Shown piece by piece: positions 8,606 to 16,709 of a stretch of 64,000 nt of DNA (position 1 is the first letter of the stretch; every line of letters starts with the position of its first letter). The notes beneath the pieces were generated by a model. The model was not told the origin of the DNA. It was given only the letters and a program-made list of their open reading frames with translations, and searched no databases. The stretch comes from an uncultured Kushneria sp. Its GTDB lineage: Bacteria; Pseudomonadota; Gammaproteobacteria; Pseudomonadales; Halomonadaceae. The stretch lies in assembly GCF_947497025.1 (NCBI RefSeq), contig NZ_CANMFC010000006.1, forward strand, positions 1 to 64,000, written 5' to 3'. A program made the translations under genes and the position numbers.

Positions 8606-10111
8606 ATGAAAGGTATGCTCAATACGGTCGAGCGCGTCGGCAACAAACTGCCTCACCCCTTTATTCTCTTTGTGATTCTGTCCGGGCTGATCATTGTCCT
8701 GTCGGCATTGCTGTCAGGGCTGGGAGTGACGGCGGTCAATCCGGAAAGCGATGCCGAGGTCGCGGTGCGCAGTCTGCTGTCCGGTGACGGTATCGTGTTC
8801 ATGCTGACCAGCATGGTGGACAACTTTGTCGGCTTTCCACCGCTGGGGCTGATTCTGGTCGTCATGTTCGGTATTGGCCTTGCCGACAAGGTCGGACTGA
8901 TGTCGACCCTCATGCAGGTCAGCGTGGCCAAGGCGCCACCCTCCCTCCTGACCTTTTGCGTTTTCATGGCCGGTATCTGTGGCAGCATCGCCTCCGATGC
9001 CAACTACCTCATTTTGATTCCGCTGGCCGCCATGGTGTATCAGGCAGTGGGCCGTCACCCGCTGGCCGGGGCCGCTGCAGCCTATGCCGCGGCAGGCGCC
9101 GGGTTCGATGCCAGCCTGTTCGTGACCGCCGGCGATGCGCTGTTTGCCGGCATTACCACCGATGCGGCGCGCATTATCGACAGTGATGCCTATATCTCAC
9201 CGATCGATAACTACTACTTCGTCGCCTGCTCGGTGTTTGTGCTGGCCCTGATCGGCACGCTGCTGATCGATTACGTGGTGGAGCCGCGCCTGCGGCGTAC
9301 CCAGCCGCTGGAAACCCTGCGCATGAGCGAAGTACAGCTCAAGACGCTCAGTGACGATGAGAAACGTGGGCTTAAAAGAGTCGGCCTGATCACGCTGATC
9401 TATTTCGGCCTGGTCGTGCTTTCCGTACTGCCGGCCGGCTCACCGCTGCGCAATGCCGAAGGCGGGCTGATCCCTTCTCCCTTTCTCGAATCCTTCGTGC
9501 CCTTGCTGTTTGGCTATTTTGTAGCCATCGGTCTGACCTATGGGCTGTGTACCGGCGCAATCAAAAAGGCCCGTGATATCCCGGGATTCATGGCCGAATC
9601 GGCGCGGGATCTGGCGCCAACGCTGGTGCTGTTTTTTGCCATTTCCCAGTTCATCGCCTACTTCAAATGGTCCGAGCTGGGTCAGTTCATCGCCATTGAG
9701 GGCTCCAATGTACTGGAACAGACCGGCTTTACCGGCGTGCCTCTGGTCATTGCCTTTATTCTGATGGCCACCACGCTCAATATCTTCATGACCAGCGGCT
9801 CGGCGCAGTGGGCCCTCATGGCGCCCGTGTTTGTTCCCATGCTGATGCTGCTGGATTTCAATCCGGCCTTTGTGCTGGCCATGTTTCGTATTGGCGATTC
9901 CTCCACCAACATCATCTCCCCCATGAGCCCCTACTTTTCAGTGGCGCTGGTTTATATGCAGCGCTACAAGCCGGATCTGGGGCTGGGCACGCTGATGGCC
10001 ACCATGCTGCCGCTGTCCATGGGCTTTCTGCTGATCTGGACGCTGTTTTTGATGTTCTGGATGTGGATGGGTCTGCCTTTCGGACCCGGAATCTACATGA
10101 TGTCGTCCTGA
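8606..10111 (+). CDS. abgT: AbgT-family transporter
   Basis: A 501-residue inner-membrane protein with about twelve to thirteen hydrophobic segments. It has AbgT-family landmarks: the N-terminal NKLPHPFILFVILS, GICGSIASDANYLILIPLAA in the middle, and FRIGDSSTNIISPMSPYF near the end. E. coli AbgT imports p-aminobenzoyl-glutamate; other members export sulfonamides. The gene begins 46 nt after the truncated M20 hydrolase, so the two once formed a transporter-hydrolase unit. The hydrolase partner is now broken, which leaves the transporter's role and promoter in doubt. Confidence 0.88.
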   Translation: MKGMLNTVERVGNKLPHPFILFVILSGLIIVLSALLSGLGVTAVNPESDAEVAVRSLLSGDGIVFMLTSMVDNFVGFPPLGLILVVMFGIGLADKVGLMSTLMQVSVAKAPPSLLTFCVFMAGICGSIASDANYLILIPLAAMVYQAVGRHPLAGAAAAYAAAGAGFDASLFVTAGDALFAGITTDAARIIDSDAYISPIDNYYFVACSVFVLALIGTLLIDYVVEPRLRRTQPLETLRMSEVQLKTLSDDEKRGLKRVGLITLIYFGLVVLSVLPAGSPLRNAEGGLIPSPFLESFVPLLFGYFVAIGLTYGLCTGAIKKARDIPGFMAESARDLAPTLVLFFAISQFIAYFKWSELGQFIAIEGSNVLEQTGFTGVPLVIAFILMATTLNIFMTSGSAQWALMAPVFVPMLMLLDFNPAFVLAMFRIGDSSTNIISPMSPYFSVALVYMQRYKPDLGLGTLMATMLPLSMGFLLIWTLFLMFWMWMGLPFGPGIYMMSS

Positions 10112-10120
10112 CCCTCGCTT

Positions 10121-11023
10121 TCAGCGCATCGAGGTCATCAGCTTCCACAGATAGTCGGCCGCCGGCGACAGGCGGCGGCCGGCGCGCCGGATCAGATTGC
10201 CACAGGTGTCCTGAGCGACAGGATGATCCACCGGCAGGGCGCACAGTTTTCCGGTTTCAACATCCTGTCCGGCGGCCATTTTCGTCATGAACGCGATACC
10301 GATACCGGCAATCGCCATGCGTCTGGCCGTAGAGTGCAGATTGCAGCGATAGGCCGGCGTCACGATACGCTGTTCCGATCGAAACAGGCTCTCCACAAAC
10401 ATCTGTGACCCCGACCCCGGCGGCAGGAAGATCAGCTTCTGTGACGACAGCGCTTCAAGGGATACGCAGCTCTGCGAAGCCAGCGGATGCCGGGGCGACA
10501 TCAGGGCACAAAGCGGCCCGCGCGAGAAGGTGTGACGCACGAGTCGCGGGTCGGTTTCAGGCCCGTAAGTGATGGCGATGTCCACCTCATCCGCCAACAC
10601 CATTTCATGCGGCTCACGCGGATAGTAAATACCGCTGAGCAGTTCGATGAAGACCTCCGGGTACTGAGCAGCCACTCGGGTCAGTACCGAATCGACCAGA
10701 CTCTCCACAAAGCCTTCACCCACGGCCACGACGACCTTGCCGGCCCGGCGATGACGCAACCGCTCCAGAGAGTGCTCAAGCTCCTTGTCCAGCTGGCGAC
10801 GCGTCATGTGATTGTCCACCACCGTGCGCCCTGCCTCGGTCAGTGACAGATAGCGACCGTTACGCTCCATGATCGGCATGCCGACATCGCGTTCGAGCTC
10901 CCGAAGCTGACGACTGACCACTGAAGGATTGATGCCCATGTGCTCGGCCGCCGCCCGCACGCTGCCACACTCGGCCACCATGAAAAGATATTCCGAGCGA
11001 CGTCCGATCCGATCCAGACCCAT
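10121..11023 (-). CDS. LysR-family transcriptional regulator
   Basis: A regulator of about 300 residues. An N-terminal winged helix (EYLFMVAECGSVRAAAEHMGINPSVVSRQLRELE, quoted here only as the HTH region, residues 10-45) is followed by a type-2 periplasmic-binding-like effector domain. The start at 11023 is chosen because the helix-turn-helix then begins at the usual distance; the frame continues 36 residues upstream without family similarity. It is convergent with the AbgT gene, 9 nt apart. It may have controlled the abg genes, but no operator is evident. Confidence 0.85.
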   Translation of the reverse strand: MGLDRIGRRSEYLFMVAECGSVRAAAEHMGINPSVVSRQLRELERDVGMPIMERNGRYLSLTEAGRTVVDNHMTRRQLDKELEHSLERLRHRRAGKVVVAVGEGFVESLVDSVLTRVAAQYPEVFIELLSGIYYPREPHEMVLADEVDIAITYGPETDPRLVRHTFSRGPLCALMSPRHPLASQSCVSLEALSSQKLIFLPPGSGSQMFVESLFRSEQRIVTPAYRCNLHSTARRMAIAGIGIAFMTKMAAGQDVETGKLCALPVDHPVAQDTCGNLIRRAGRRLSPAADYLWKLMTSMR

Positions 11024-11235
11024 GGCATTTTCCTGTTGGTTTTGACGGTGGGCCGACGCCTCACTTGCCGCTGTCGCCCTGAATGACACCTGGTCCGGCA
11101 GTCTTTCGTTCACTGCCGGCAAAATCGCCAAAATATCATGCTACCTCCCGGCCCTGACTGGTTTCACTGATATATCCGCTCGTCTCTCTGCCCGGCATGA
11201 TCCTGCTGACACTGACTAGCGTTGCCATCACCAAA

Positions 11236-11254
11236 AATGATACGTTATAACATT
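11236..11254. promoter_or_regulatory. Zur-like box upstream of zinT
   Basis: The sequence AATGATACGTTATAACATT matches the gammaproteobacterial Zur consensus AATGTTATAATATAACATT at 15 of 19 positions (my alignment). It lies 40 nt before the zinT start, in AT-rich DNA. Zn-loaded Zur would repress zinT here, giving induction on zinc starvation. Confidence 0.65.
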
Positions 11255-11293
11255 AAATAAAAATGGTTTGTTCATTACCGGGAGCCACCCATC

Positions 11294-11995
11294 ATGACAC
11301 CTGCCTTCACCCGTTATACTGCCACTGCCCTGCTGACCGCCGGCCTGCTTGCGACGGCCAGTACTCAGAACGTATTCGCCTCGGAGTCGCATGACCACGA
11401 CCATTCCCATGGGCACGAACATGACCACGGGCATGCCCATGGACAGGACAAGGAAAAGGAAAAGGACATTCACAGCGGTTACTTTGATGATGATCAGGTC
11501 AGGGCGCGCGCCCTCTCCGACTGGGAGGGCGACTGGCAGTCGGTGTACCCGCTGCTGCAAAACGGCGCGCTGGACGAGGTTTTTGCCCACAAGGCGCAGG
11601 AAGGCGACAAGAGCGCCGAGCAGTACAAGGCATACTATCGCGAGGGCTATCGCACTGACGTCGAGCGCATCGAGATTCACGGTCAGGACGCCACCTTCCA
11701 CGCCGATGGCGACACCTATACGGGTCAGTATGCCGATGACGGGTACGAAATACTCGAGTACAAGGCCGGGAATCGCGGTGTGCGCTTTATCTTTAAAAAG
11801 ACTGAAGGCGACGACCGGGCGCCGGAATTCATCCAGTTCAGTGATCACGACATTGCTCCCACCGACGCCCATCACTATCACCTCTATATGGGCGATGACC
11901 GCCAGGCGCTGTTGAACAACGTGGTCAACTGGCCGACCTACTACCCTGCCGATTTGAGCGACCGGCAGATCGTTGAGGAAATGCTGGCGCACTGA
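11294..11995 (+). CDS. zinT: ZinT-family periplasmic zinc-binding protein
   Basis: A 233-residue secreted protein. A signal peptide (residues 1-29) is followed by a histidine-rich stretch (about residues 32-52, HDHDHSHGHEHDHGHAHG) and then the ZinT/YodA calycin domain, starting DIHSGYFDDDQVRARALSDW and with the distal metal-binding HHYHLYMGD. Known ZinT proteins capture zinc or cadmium in the periplasm and pass zinc to ZnuA. The Zur-like box upstream and the znuABC locus in the same window fit a zinc-starvation role. Confidence 0.93.
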   Translation: MTPAFTRYTATALLTAGLLATASTQNVFASESHDHDHSHGHEHDHGHAHGQDKEKEKDIHSGYFDDDQVRARALSDWEGDWQSVYPLLQNGALDEVFAHKAQEGDKSAEQYKAYYREGYRTDVERIEIHGQDATFHADGDTYTGQYADDGYEILEYKAGNRGVRFIFKKTEGDDRAPEFIQFSDHDIAPTDAHHYHLYMGDDRQALLNNVVNWPTYYPADLSDRQIVEEMLAH

Positions 11996-12141
11996 GCGCT
12001 CACCCGAAGGCCGTCGACCGAGGCGGCCTCTTTCGATATCTACCGCCTTAAACCCGAACTGAGGAACGCAGGGTACGCTTGAGCCCATTCACGGCAGAGG
12101 CACTTCTGCTCTGCCCTCCTCTCGGCTCAAGGGTGACTCCC

Positions 12142-13749
12142 ATGCACAACCGGCCCGCCCGGCCCATCACGGTGATGCATTTCGTCATCGCCCTGCTTAC
12201 GGGCACGCTGCTGGGCAGCATCGTCCAGACCCAGATAAACCTGGCCGCGCTGCAGCAAATGGATGTGGATATCTCAATCAGCCAGCGCCTTGTCACCACG
12301 CTGGGCGATCTGGTCACGTTTTCCCCCGTCTACGCCGCCCTCTTCTCGGGCGGGTTCATCGTCTCGCAGGTGGTGGCACTCTGGATCTCGCGCCATCGCT
12401 GGAACGGTCACCATCGACCCATCGTCTGCGCACTGTCGGCCATCGTGGCACTGTGGCTGACCTTCCAGCTGGTCAATTTCTTCGCGTCCATGCCCACACT
12501 GATCGCGGCGACCCGCACCACGGCCGGGATGGTGGCGATGCTATCAAGTGCCGGGATCGCCGGCGTGGTGCTGGCGCTGTTGAGAAGCCCTGATCGCCAG
12601 CGCTCCCTGGACAGGGCCGCCAATACGATGGCAATGACCCTGCTCGCCGCAGGGGTTGGGGGCATGGCGCCCGCTTCAGAAGCGCTGGCACAGCCCCTGA
12701 CAGAGGCTACCGACTACCGCATCGAGACCGTGGCCGAAGGGCTGGAACACCCCTGGTCGCTGGCCTTTTTGCCTGACGGGCGAATGCTCGTTACCGAGCG
12801 GCCGGGGCGACTACGGCTTTTAAGCGCTGAAGGCGAGACGCTCACCGCCTCGCTTAAGGGCGTGCCAAAGGTGTTTGCCTCGGGCCAGTCCGGGCTTTTC
12901 GACGTGCTGCTGTCACCGGATTTCGAGCAGGACCGGATGCTGTATCTCAGCTATTCATGCGGCACGCCGAGCGCCAATCGCGCCTGCCTCTCCAGAGCGC
13001 GTTTCAGTGACGCGGGGCTTGAGCAGGTCGAGGAGATCTTTCGGGTGGATATGGCCAAGCGTGGCGACGCCCACTCTGGCGGGCGCCTGGCATGGCTGTC
13101 GGATGGCACACTGATCCTCACGCTGGGAGATGGCTTTGACTATCGCGAGCAGGCCCAGAACACCGCCAACCATATCGGCGCGATCGTGCGCCTGAACCCG
13201 GATGGCAGCGTGCCCGTAGACAACCCCTTCGTGAATGACGACACCGCCCGGCCCGAAATCCTGAGCTATGGCCACCGCAACGTGCAGGGCCTGGTGGTGG
13301 ATGGAAAAGACCACATCATCATTCACGAGCACGGCCCGAAAGGCGGCGACGAAATCAACCTCATTACGGCGGGCACCAATTACGGCTGGCCGATCGCGAC
13401 CACCGGGCTGGATTACACCGGCGCCCGTGTGACGCCCTTTGAAACCTACCCCGGCACACAGCCACCCATCCTTGAGTGGACGCCCTCCATCGCCCCTTCC
13501 GGCATGACCCGCTATAACGGCACGCTGTTTCCCCGGTGGCAGGGTGACCTGCTGATTGGGTCGCTGGTGGATCGCGAAGTGCGCCGCGTCGCGCTCTCGG
13601 CAGATGCCACGCAGGCCGAAGACGTCGAAGGGCTTTTTGGCGAGCTGGATGAGCGCATTCGCGATGTGCGCACCGGTCCGGAGGGCGCGGTGTATCTGCT
13701 GACGGATAACGCTGAAGGGCGGGTGCTGCGGGTGATGCCGGCGCAGTGA
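12142..13749 (+). CDS. PQQ-dependent aldose/sugar dehydrogenase with N-terminal membrane domain
   Basis: A 535-residue protein in two parts. Residues 1-170 hold about four hydrophobic helices (HFVIALLTGTLLGSIV, FSGGFIVSQVVALWI and two more) with no family I recognise. Residues 190-535 form a six-bladed propeller of the soluble glucose dehydrogenase/YliI type (WSLAFLPDGRMLVTERPGRL, catalytic His in DAHSGGRL, SYGHRNVQGL, EHGPKGGDEINL). It would oxidise aldoses outside the cytoplasmic membrane using PQQ. The start at 12142 is preferred; the frame opens 21 codons earlier. Homologues I know have only a signal peptide in place of the membrane domain. Confidence 0.82.
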   Translation: MHNRPARPITVMHFVIALLTGTLLGSIVQTQINLAALQQMDVDISISQRLVTTLGDLVTFSPVYAALFSGGFIVSQVVALWISRHRWNGHHRPIVCALSAIVALWLTFQLVNFFASMPTLIAATRTTAGMVAMLSSAGIAGVVLALLRSPDRQRSLDRAANTMAMTLLAAGVGGMAPASEALAQPLTEATDYRIETVAEGLEHPWSLAFLPDGRMLVTERPGRLRLLSAEGETLTASLKGVPKVFASGQSGLFDVLLSPDFEQDRMLYLSYSCGTPSANRACLSRARFSDAGLEQVEEIFRVDMAKRGDAHSGGRLAWLSDGTLILTLGDGFDYREQAQNTANHIGAIVRLNPDGSVPVDNPFVNDDTARPEILSYGHRNVQGLVVDGKDHIIIHEHGPKGGDEINLITAGTNYGWPIATTGLDYTGARVTPFETYPGTQPPILEWTPSIAPSGMTRYNGTLFPRWQGDLLIGSLVDREVRRVALSADATQAEDVEGLFGELDERIRDVRTGPEGAVYLLTDNAEGRVLRVMPAQ

Positions 13750-13788
13750 AGAATGTTGTCAGGTCCTCGCAAAGTGATATTGCGTTGA

Positions 13789-13841
13789 TGTCCATTTAAT
13801 GTGGCTGTCCATTATTAATGGACACCACAAAATAATGGACA
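13789..13841. repeat. nested dyad of four TGTCCATT units
   Basis: TGTCCATT occurs at 13789-13796 and 13806-13813, and its complement AATGGACA at 13817-13824 and 13834-13841. The direct pairs are both spaced by 17 nt and the whole is symmetric about 13815. It starts and ends TG...CA. This geometry fits either two transposon ends brought together or a cooperative operator. The flanking 13842-13951 holds no gene I recognise. Confidence 0.7.
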
Positions 13842-13951
13842 GAGAACATCAGGAAAGACATGCCATTGCGTTTCAAGCATGACCTGGTGCATTCCGACAG
13901 GTTTAAACAGCTGCTGACCATCAATCCATACCTGACCATCATATCGACGGC

Positions 13952-14332
13952 TCAATATACCGGCCGCACCTGATGCGACACCACGCCCACCATCTCCACG
14001 TTGGTGAGATCCCCCGTCCACAGCTGCCCATCGAGGCCTTCCAGCACCGGCACATTGATGCGGTGGGCATACCGATAGACGTACAGTGCCTCATCGGCAT
14101 TCACCACCACCAGCACGCCATCACGCAGTGACAGCGACCGATCGACGACCAGCCAGTCGCCCTCCTGCCACGGATCAATAGCGTCATCATCCTGAACCAC
14201 TTCGGCCAGAAAGGAGACGTGCGCATGCGGGGCAAAAAACTGTTGCCAGCGGTGGGCGGCCGGATTCCAGGTCAGGTCCTGCTCGCCCTTGGGCACCATG
14301 GTGGGCATGGGCATTCGATACGCCACGCGCAT
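13952..14332 (-). CDS. UmuD/LexA-like (S24) protein lacking catalytic residues
   Basis: A 126-residue protein aligning to the UmuD/LexA C-terminal domain: EGDWLVVDRSLSLRDGVLVVV matches the GDxLLVDRS...GDIVIA block, and VEMVGVVSHQV matches the last strand. The nucleophile motif GDSM corresponds to DDAI here and the general-base Lys position to Tyr (YVYRY), so self-cleavage should be impossible. A ribosome-binding GAGG lies before the ATG at 14332. It is divergent from umuD across a LexA box. It may be a non-cleavable partner of UmuD or a decaying copy. Confidence 0.7.
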   Translation of the reverse strand: MRVAYRMPMPTMVPKGEQDLTWNPAAHRWQQFFAPHAHVSFLAEVVQDDDAIDPWQEGDWLVVDRSLSLRDGVLVVVNADEALYVYRYAHRINVPVLEGLDGQLWTGDLTNVEMVGVVSHQVRPVY

Positions 14333-14531
14333 GATTCATCCTCACTGACATTGAACGGCAAGCATGACGACAGGTGGCCTGCATCAAGCCACTGCGCAGG
14401 GCGTCTACGCGCATGCATGAAGTGTAGCCCTGGCAGGCATCCCTACATGGCGACCTGCCGGAGGGTACTACCTCACCTCATCGTTTGGTCGAATAACGCC
14501 TATTCCGTAATGGAACCGCCTGCTCATTATG

Positions 14532-14547
14532 CTGTATATATATACAG
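14532..14547. promoter_or_regulatory. LexA (SOS) box upstream of umuD
   Basis: CTGTATATATATACAG is a perfect CTGT-N8-ACAG palindrome with the alternating AT core of strong LexA sites. It lies 33 nt before the umuD start and indicates DNA-damage control of umuDC. The rest of 14333-14579 shows no gene. Confidence 0.93.
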
Positions 14548-14579
14548 TCATTTAACCTCCACCAATGCAGGCAACCGAC

Positions 14580-15032
14580 ATGCTTCATGTCACCCGTATG
14601 CAGTCACTGGCGATCGACCCGCCGCGGCGCAGCATCCCCTGGGCCATCTACCACGTTCGCGGCGGGATCAGCGGCTTTCCCTCTCCCGCGCAGGATCATG
14701 AGGGCCGGCACATCGATCTCAACGAGCAGTTGATCCCGCGGCCGACCTCGACGTTCATGGTCACGGCCGATGGCGATTCGATGCAGTGCCCGGATGGCTC
14801 GGGCATCTATGCCGGTGACCGGCTGCTGGTGGATCGCTCGATCGATGCCGACCACGGCGATATCGTCATTGCGCTGGTGGATGGCGAAATGATCGTCAAG
14901 GAACTGCGCTGCCGGCACTGCCCGCCGGCGCTGCACTCGGCCAACCCGCACTATACGCCTATTCCCCTGCGCGACGCGCAGTACCAGATCTGGGGTGTGG
15001 TCACCGATATCCTGCGTCGGGTGCGGCGATGA
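14580..15032 (+). CDS. umuD: UmuD, polymerase V accessory protein
   Basis: A 150-residue S24 family protein. It has the cleavage region SGFPSPAQDH (cut expected at Ser-Gly by analogy with Cys-Gly of E. coli UmuD), the nucleophile Ser67 in GDSM and the general base Lys107 in MIVKEL. RecA filaments trigger self-cleavage to UmuD', the active subunit of DNA polymerase V. The start is placed at 14580; an in-frame ATG at 14565 is possible. It overlaps umuC by the 4-nt ATGA, as in a translationally coupled operon. Its partner gene is split by an island, so UmuD probably has no intact local polymerase. Confidence 0.93.
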   Translation: MLHVTRMQSLAIDPPRRSIPWAIYHVRGGISGFPSPAQDHEGRHIDLNEQLIPRPTSTFMVTADGDSMQCPDGSGIYAGDRLLVDRSIDADHGDIVIALVDGEMIVKELRCRHCPPALHSANPHYTPIPLRDAQYQIWGVVTDILRRVRR

Positions 15033-15406
15033 ACGGCCTGATCGCGCTGGTCGACTGCAACAACTTCTATGCCAGCTGCGAGCGGGTGTTCAGGCCTTGG
15101 CTGCACGGCCTGCCGCTGGCGGTGCTGTCCAACAATGATGGCTGCGTGATTGCCCGCTCGCAGGAGGTGAAGGATCTCGGCATTGCCATGGGCACGCCGA
15201 TGCATCACCTCCCGCGTGAAGCGTTTGATCGCGGGCTGGTGCTCTGCTCCAGCAACTACGAGCTGTACGGCGACATGAGCGCGCGGGTGATGGCCACCCT
15301 GCGTGAATTCACGCCCCACCTTGAACCCTATTCGATCGATAAGAGTAAGTTATATAGTAGTGACACCCAAACCATGAAGTTAGTGCCATGGACATGGCCA
15401 AGCTAA
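15029..15406 (+). pseudogene. umuC: umuC 5' fragment, interrupted by genomic island
   Basis: This encodes the first 104 residues of a Y-family DNA polymerase (ALVDCNNFYASCERVF, then LSNNDGCVIARSQEVK and YELYGDMSARVM), ending at Ser102-Ile103-Asp104 of the conserved SIDE catalytic motif. After 15340 the frame continues for about 20 island-encoded residues (KSKLYSSDTQ...) to a stop at 15406. The product lacks the catalytic Glu, the rest of the palm, the thumb and the little finger, so it cannot polymerise. The remaining part of the gene resumes at 31546. Confidence 0.95.
15332..15345 (+). repeat. left attachment repeat of the island (imperfect)
   Basis: TCGATCGATAAGAG matches the right copy TAGATTGATGAAAG at 31543-31556 in 10 of 14 positions. 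It covers the umuC codons for Ser-Ile-Asp at the point where UmuC similarity stops. Imperfect direct repeats are expected for this type of island. Confidence 0.65.
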
Positions 15407-15419
15407 CTCGGAGCAATGA

Positions 15420-16709
15420 ATGGCGACGTTAGAACGCATTCACTTCGTACCCCACCACGTTGTATGCGGCGATAAATCTACCACTTACTCGCCCAGTAAC
15501 AGTCAACCATCTATTGAAGGCTTGCCTCAGCTTTTCTGGGCAGACTGCATGCCCTGGAGGGAAGCAAACCTGTGGGCAGTAGAACGAGCAACAACTGGCA
15601 ATGCTTCTCTAAAGACTGTTGTCAGCAACATGAATGGCCTGCTCAATTACGCCAAGTTCTTGGAATCTCATCATCTACATTGGTTTGAGTTTCCTGTTCG
15701 CAAAGCTGATCGATGCTTGGTGTTGTATCGGGGAGCGTTGATAAGGACGCGCGATGCGGGCCAGATCAGTCCATCAACAGCGTCCGAGTACATGCGCAAT
15801 TGCGTCATGTTCTATCGATGGGTGAAACACAAGGAGCTTCTATCTCCTTCCCTTACCTTATGGCGGGATAAGCCCTACCTGGTTAAATACTTCGATCAGA
15901 TCGGGTTCGAAAGAACAATAAGTGGAATCACGACCGATCTTGGCATCCCGAATCGTAAACGGTTTGGGCAGACACTTGAGGATGGATTACTTCCAGTTTC
16001 AGAGGCTGATCGCGACGCGATCATGAATTTTGCTGCACTGCATGCTACGCCTGAGCTTTATCTCATGCTGGCACTCGGTTTTTTCACTGGAATGCGGCTT
16101 GGGAGTATCTGTGATCTCAAGATCCAAACCCTTAAGCACGCTATCCCAGACCCTTCCGCTGAAGGGCTACTGCGCCTTGCGATAGGTCCAGGCGCCTCTC
16201 CATCGGTGCACACCAAGTTTGGTGTGACTGGCCAAATCTGGATTCCCGAAGCGTTGCTTGATCAGTTGCTTGAATATGGCAATGGATTGCGGCGGCTAAG
16301 AAGAGAGGCGAAAGCATCACCCGAACAGCGTGATCTGCTGTTCCTGACTCGATTTGGCAATGCTTACGGCAGACGTAGCACCGATCAGTCATCTGCAGTA
16401 AATGTTGAGATGTCAGCGTTTCGGGAGCGAGGATCAAAAGCAGGTTTACAAGCGCTTCGTAAATTTCGTTTCCACCAGTCACGTTGCACCTTCGGTACCG
16501 AATTGGCACGTCTGGGCCTTTCCAGTTGTACCGATGTCGCTATCGTAATTTCGATGGTCAGAGACGCACTACTTCATAGTCCCAGTTCGGAAGCGACTAC
16601 TTTTAAATACATTCGATTTTTACAGGCATTGCCAGTCAAGCAAGCGCTCTCAAATAGCTTTATGGCGGCATTCAGTGGCATCGGCTCCGGGGTACCGCAT
16701 CATGAGTAG
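15420..16709 (+). CDS. ginA: GinA-like tyrosine recombinase
   Basis: A 429-residue member of the tyrosine recombinase superfamily, the first gene of the island's recombination operon. Catalytic residues can be traced: Arg226 in FFTGMRLGSI, the HxxR box as His352-Gln-Ser-Arg355, and the nucleophile Tyr397 in TTFKYIRFL. It starts 80 nt inside the island with a GGAG-type ribosome site just before the ATG. Its end overlaps the next recombinase. In GInts all four gin products are needed for integration and excision. Confidence 0.82.
   Translation: MATLERIHFVPHHVVCGDKSTTYSPSNSQPSIEGLPQLFWADCMPWREANLWAVERATTGNASLKTVVSNMNGLLNYAKFLESHHLHWFEFPVRKADRCLVLYRGALIRTRDAGQISPSTASEYMRNCVMFYRWVKHKELLSPSLTLWRDKPYLVKYFDQIGFERTISGITTDLGIPNRKRFGQTLEDGLLPVSEADRDAIMNFAALHATPELYLMLALGFFTGMRLGSICDLKIQTLKHAIPDPSAEGLLRLAIGPGASPSVHTKFGVTGQIWIPEALLDQLLEYGNGLRRLRREAKASPEQRDLLFLTRFGNAYGRRSTDQSSAVNVEMSAFRERGSKAGLQALRKFRFHQSRCTFGTELARLGLSSCTDVAIVISMVRDALLHSPSSEATTFKYIRFLQALPVKQALSNSFMAAFSGIGSGVPHHE

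Noticed and set aside
13815-14021. 68-codon minus-strand frame (contains VWIDGQQLF)
   Set aside because: It overlaps the TGTCCATT dyad and the end of the UmuD-like gene, and resembles no transposase closely enough to call.
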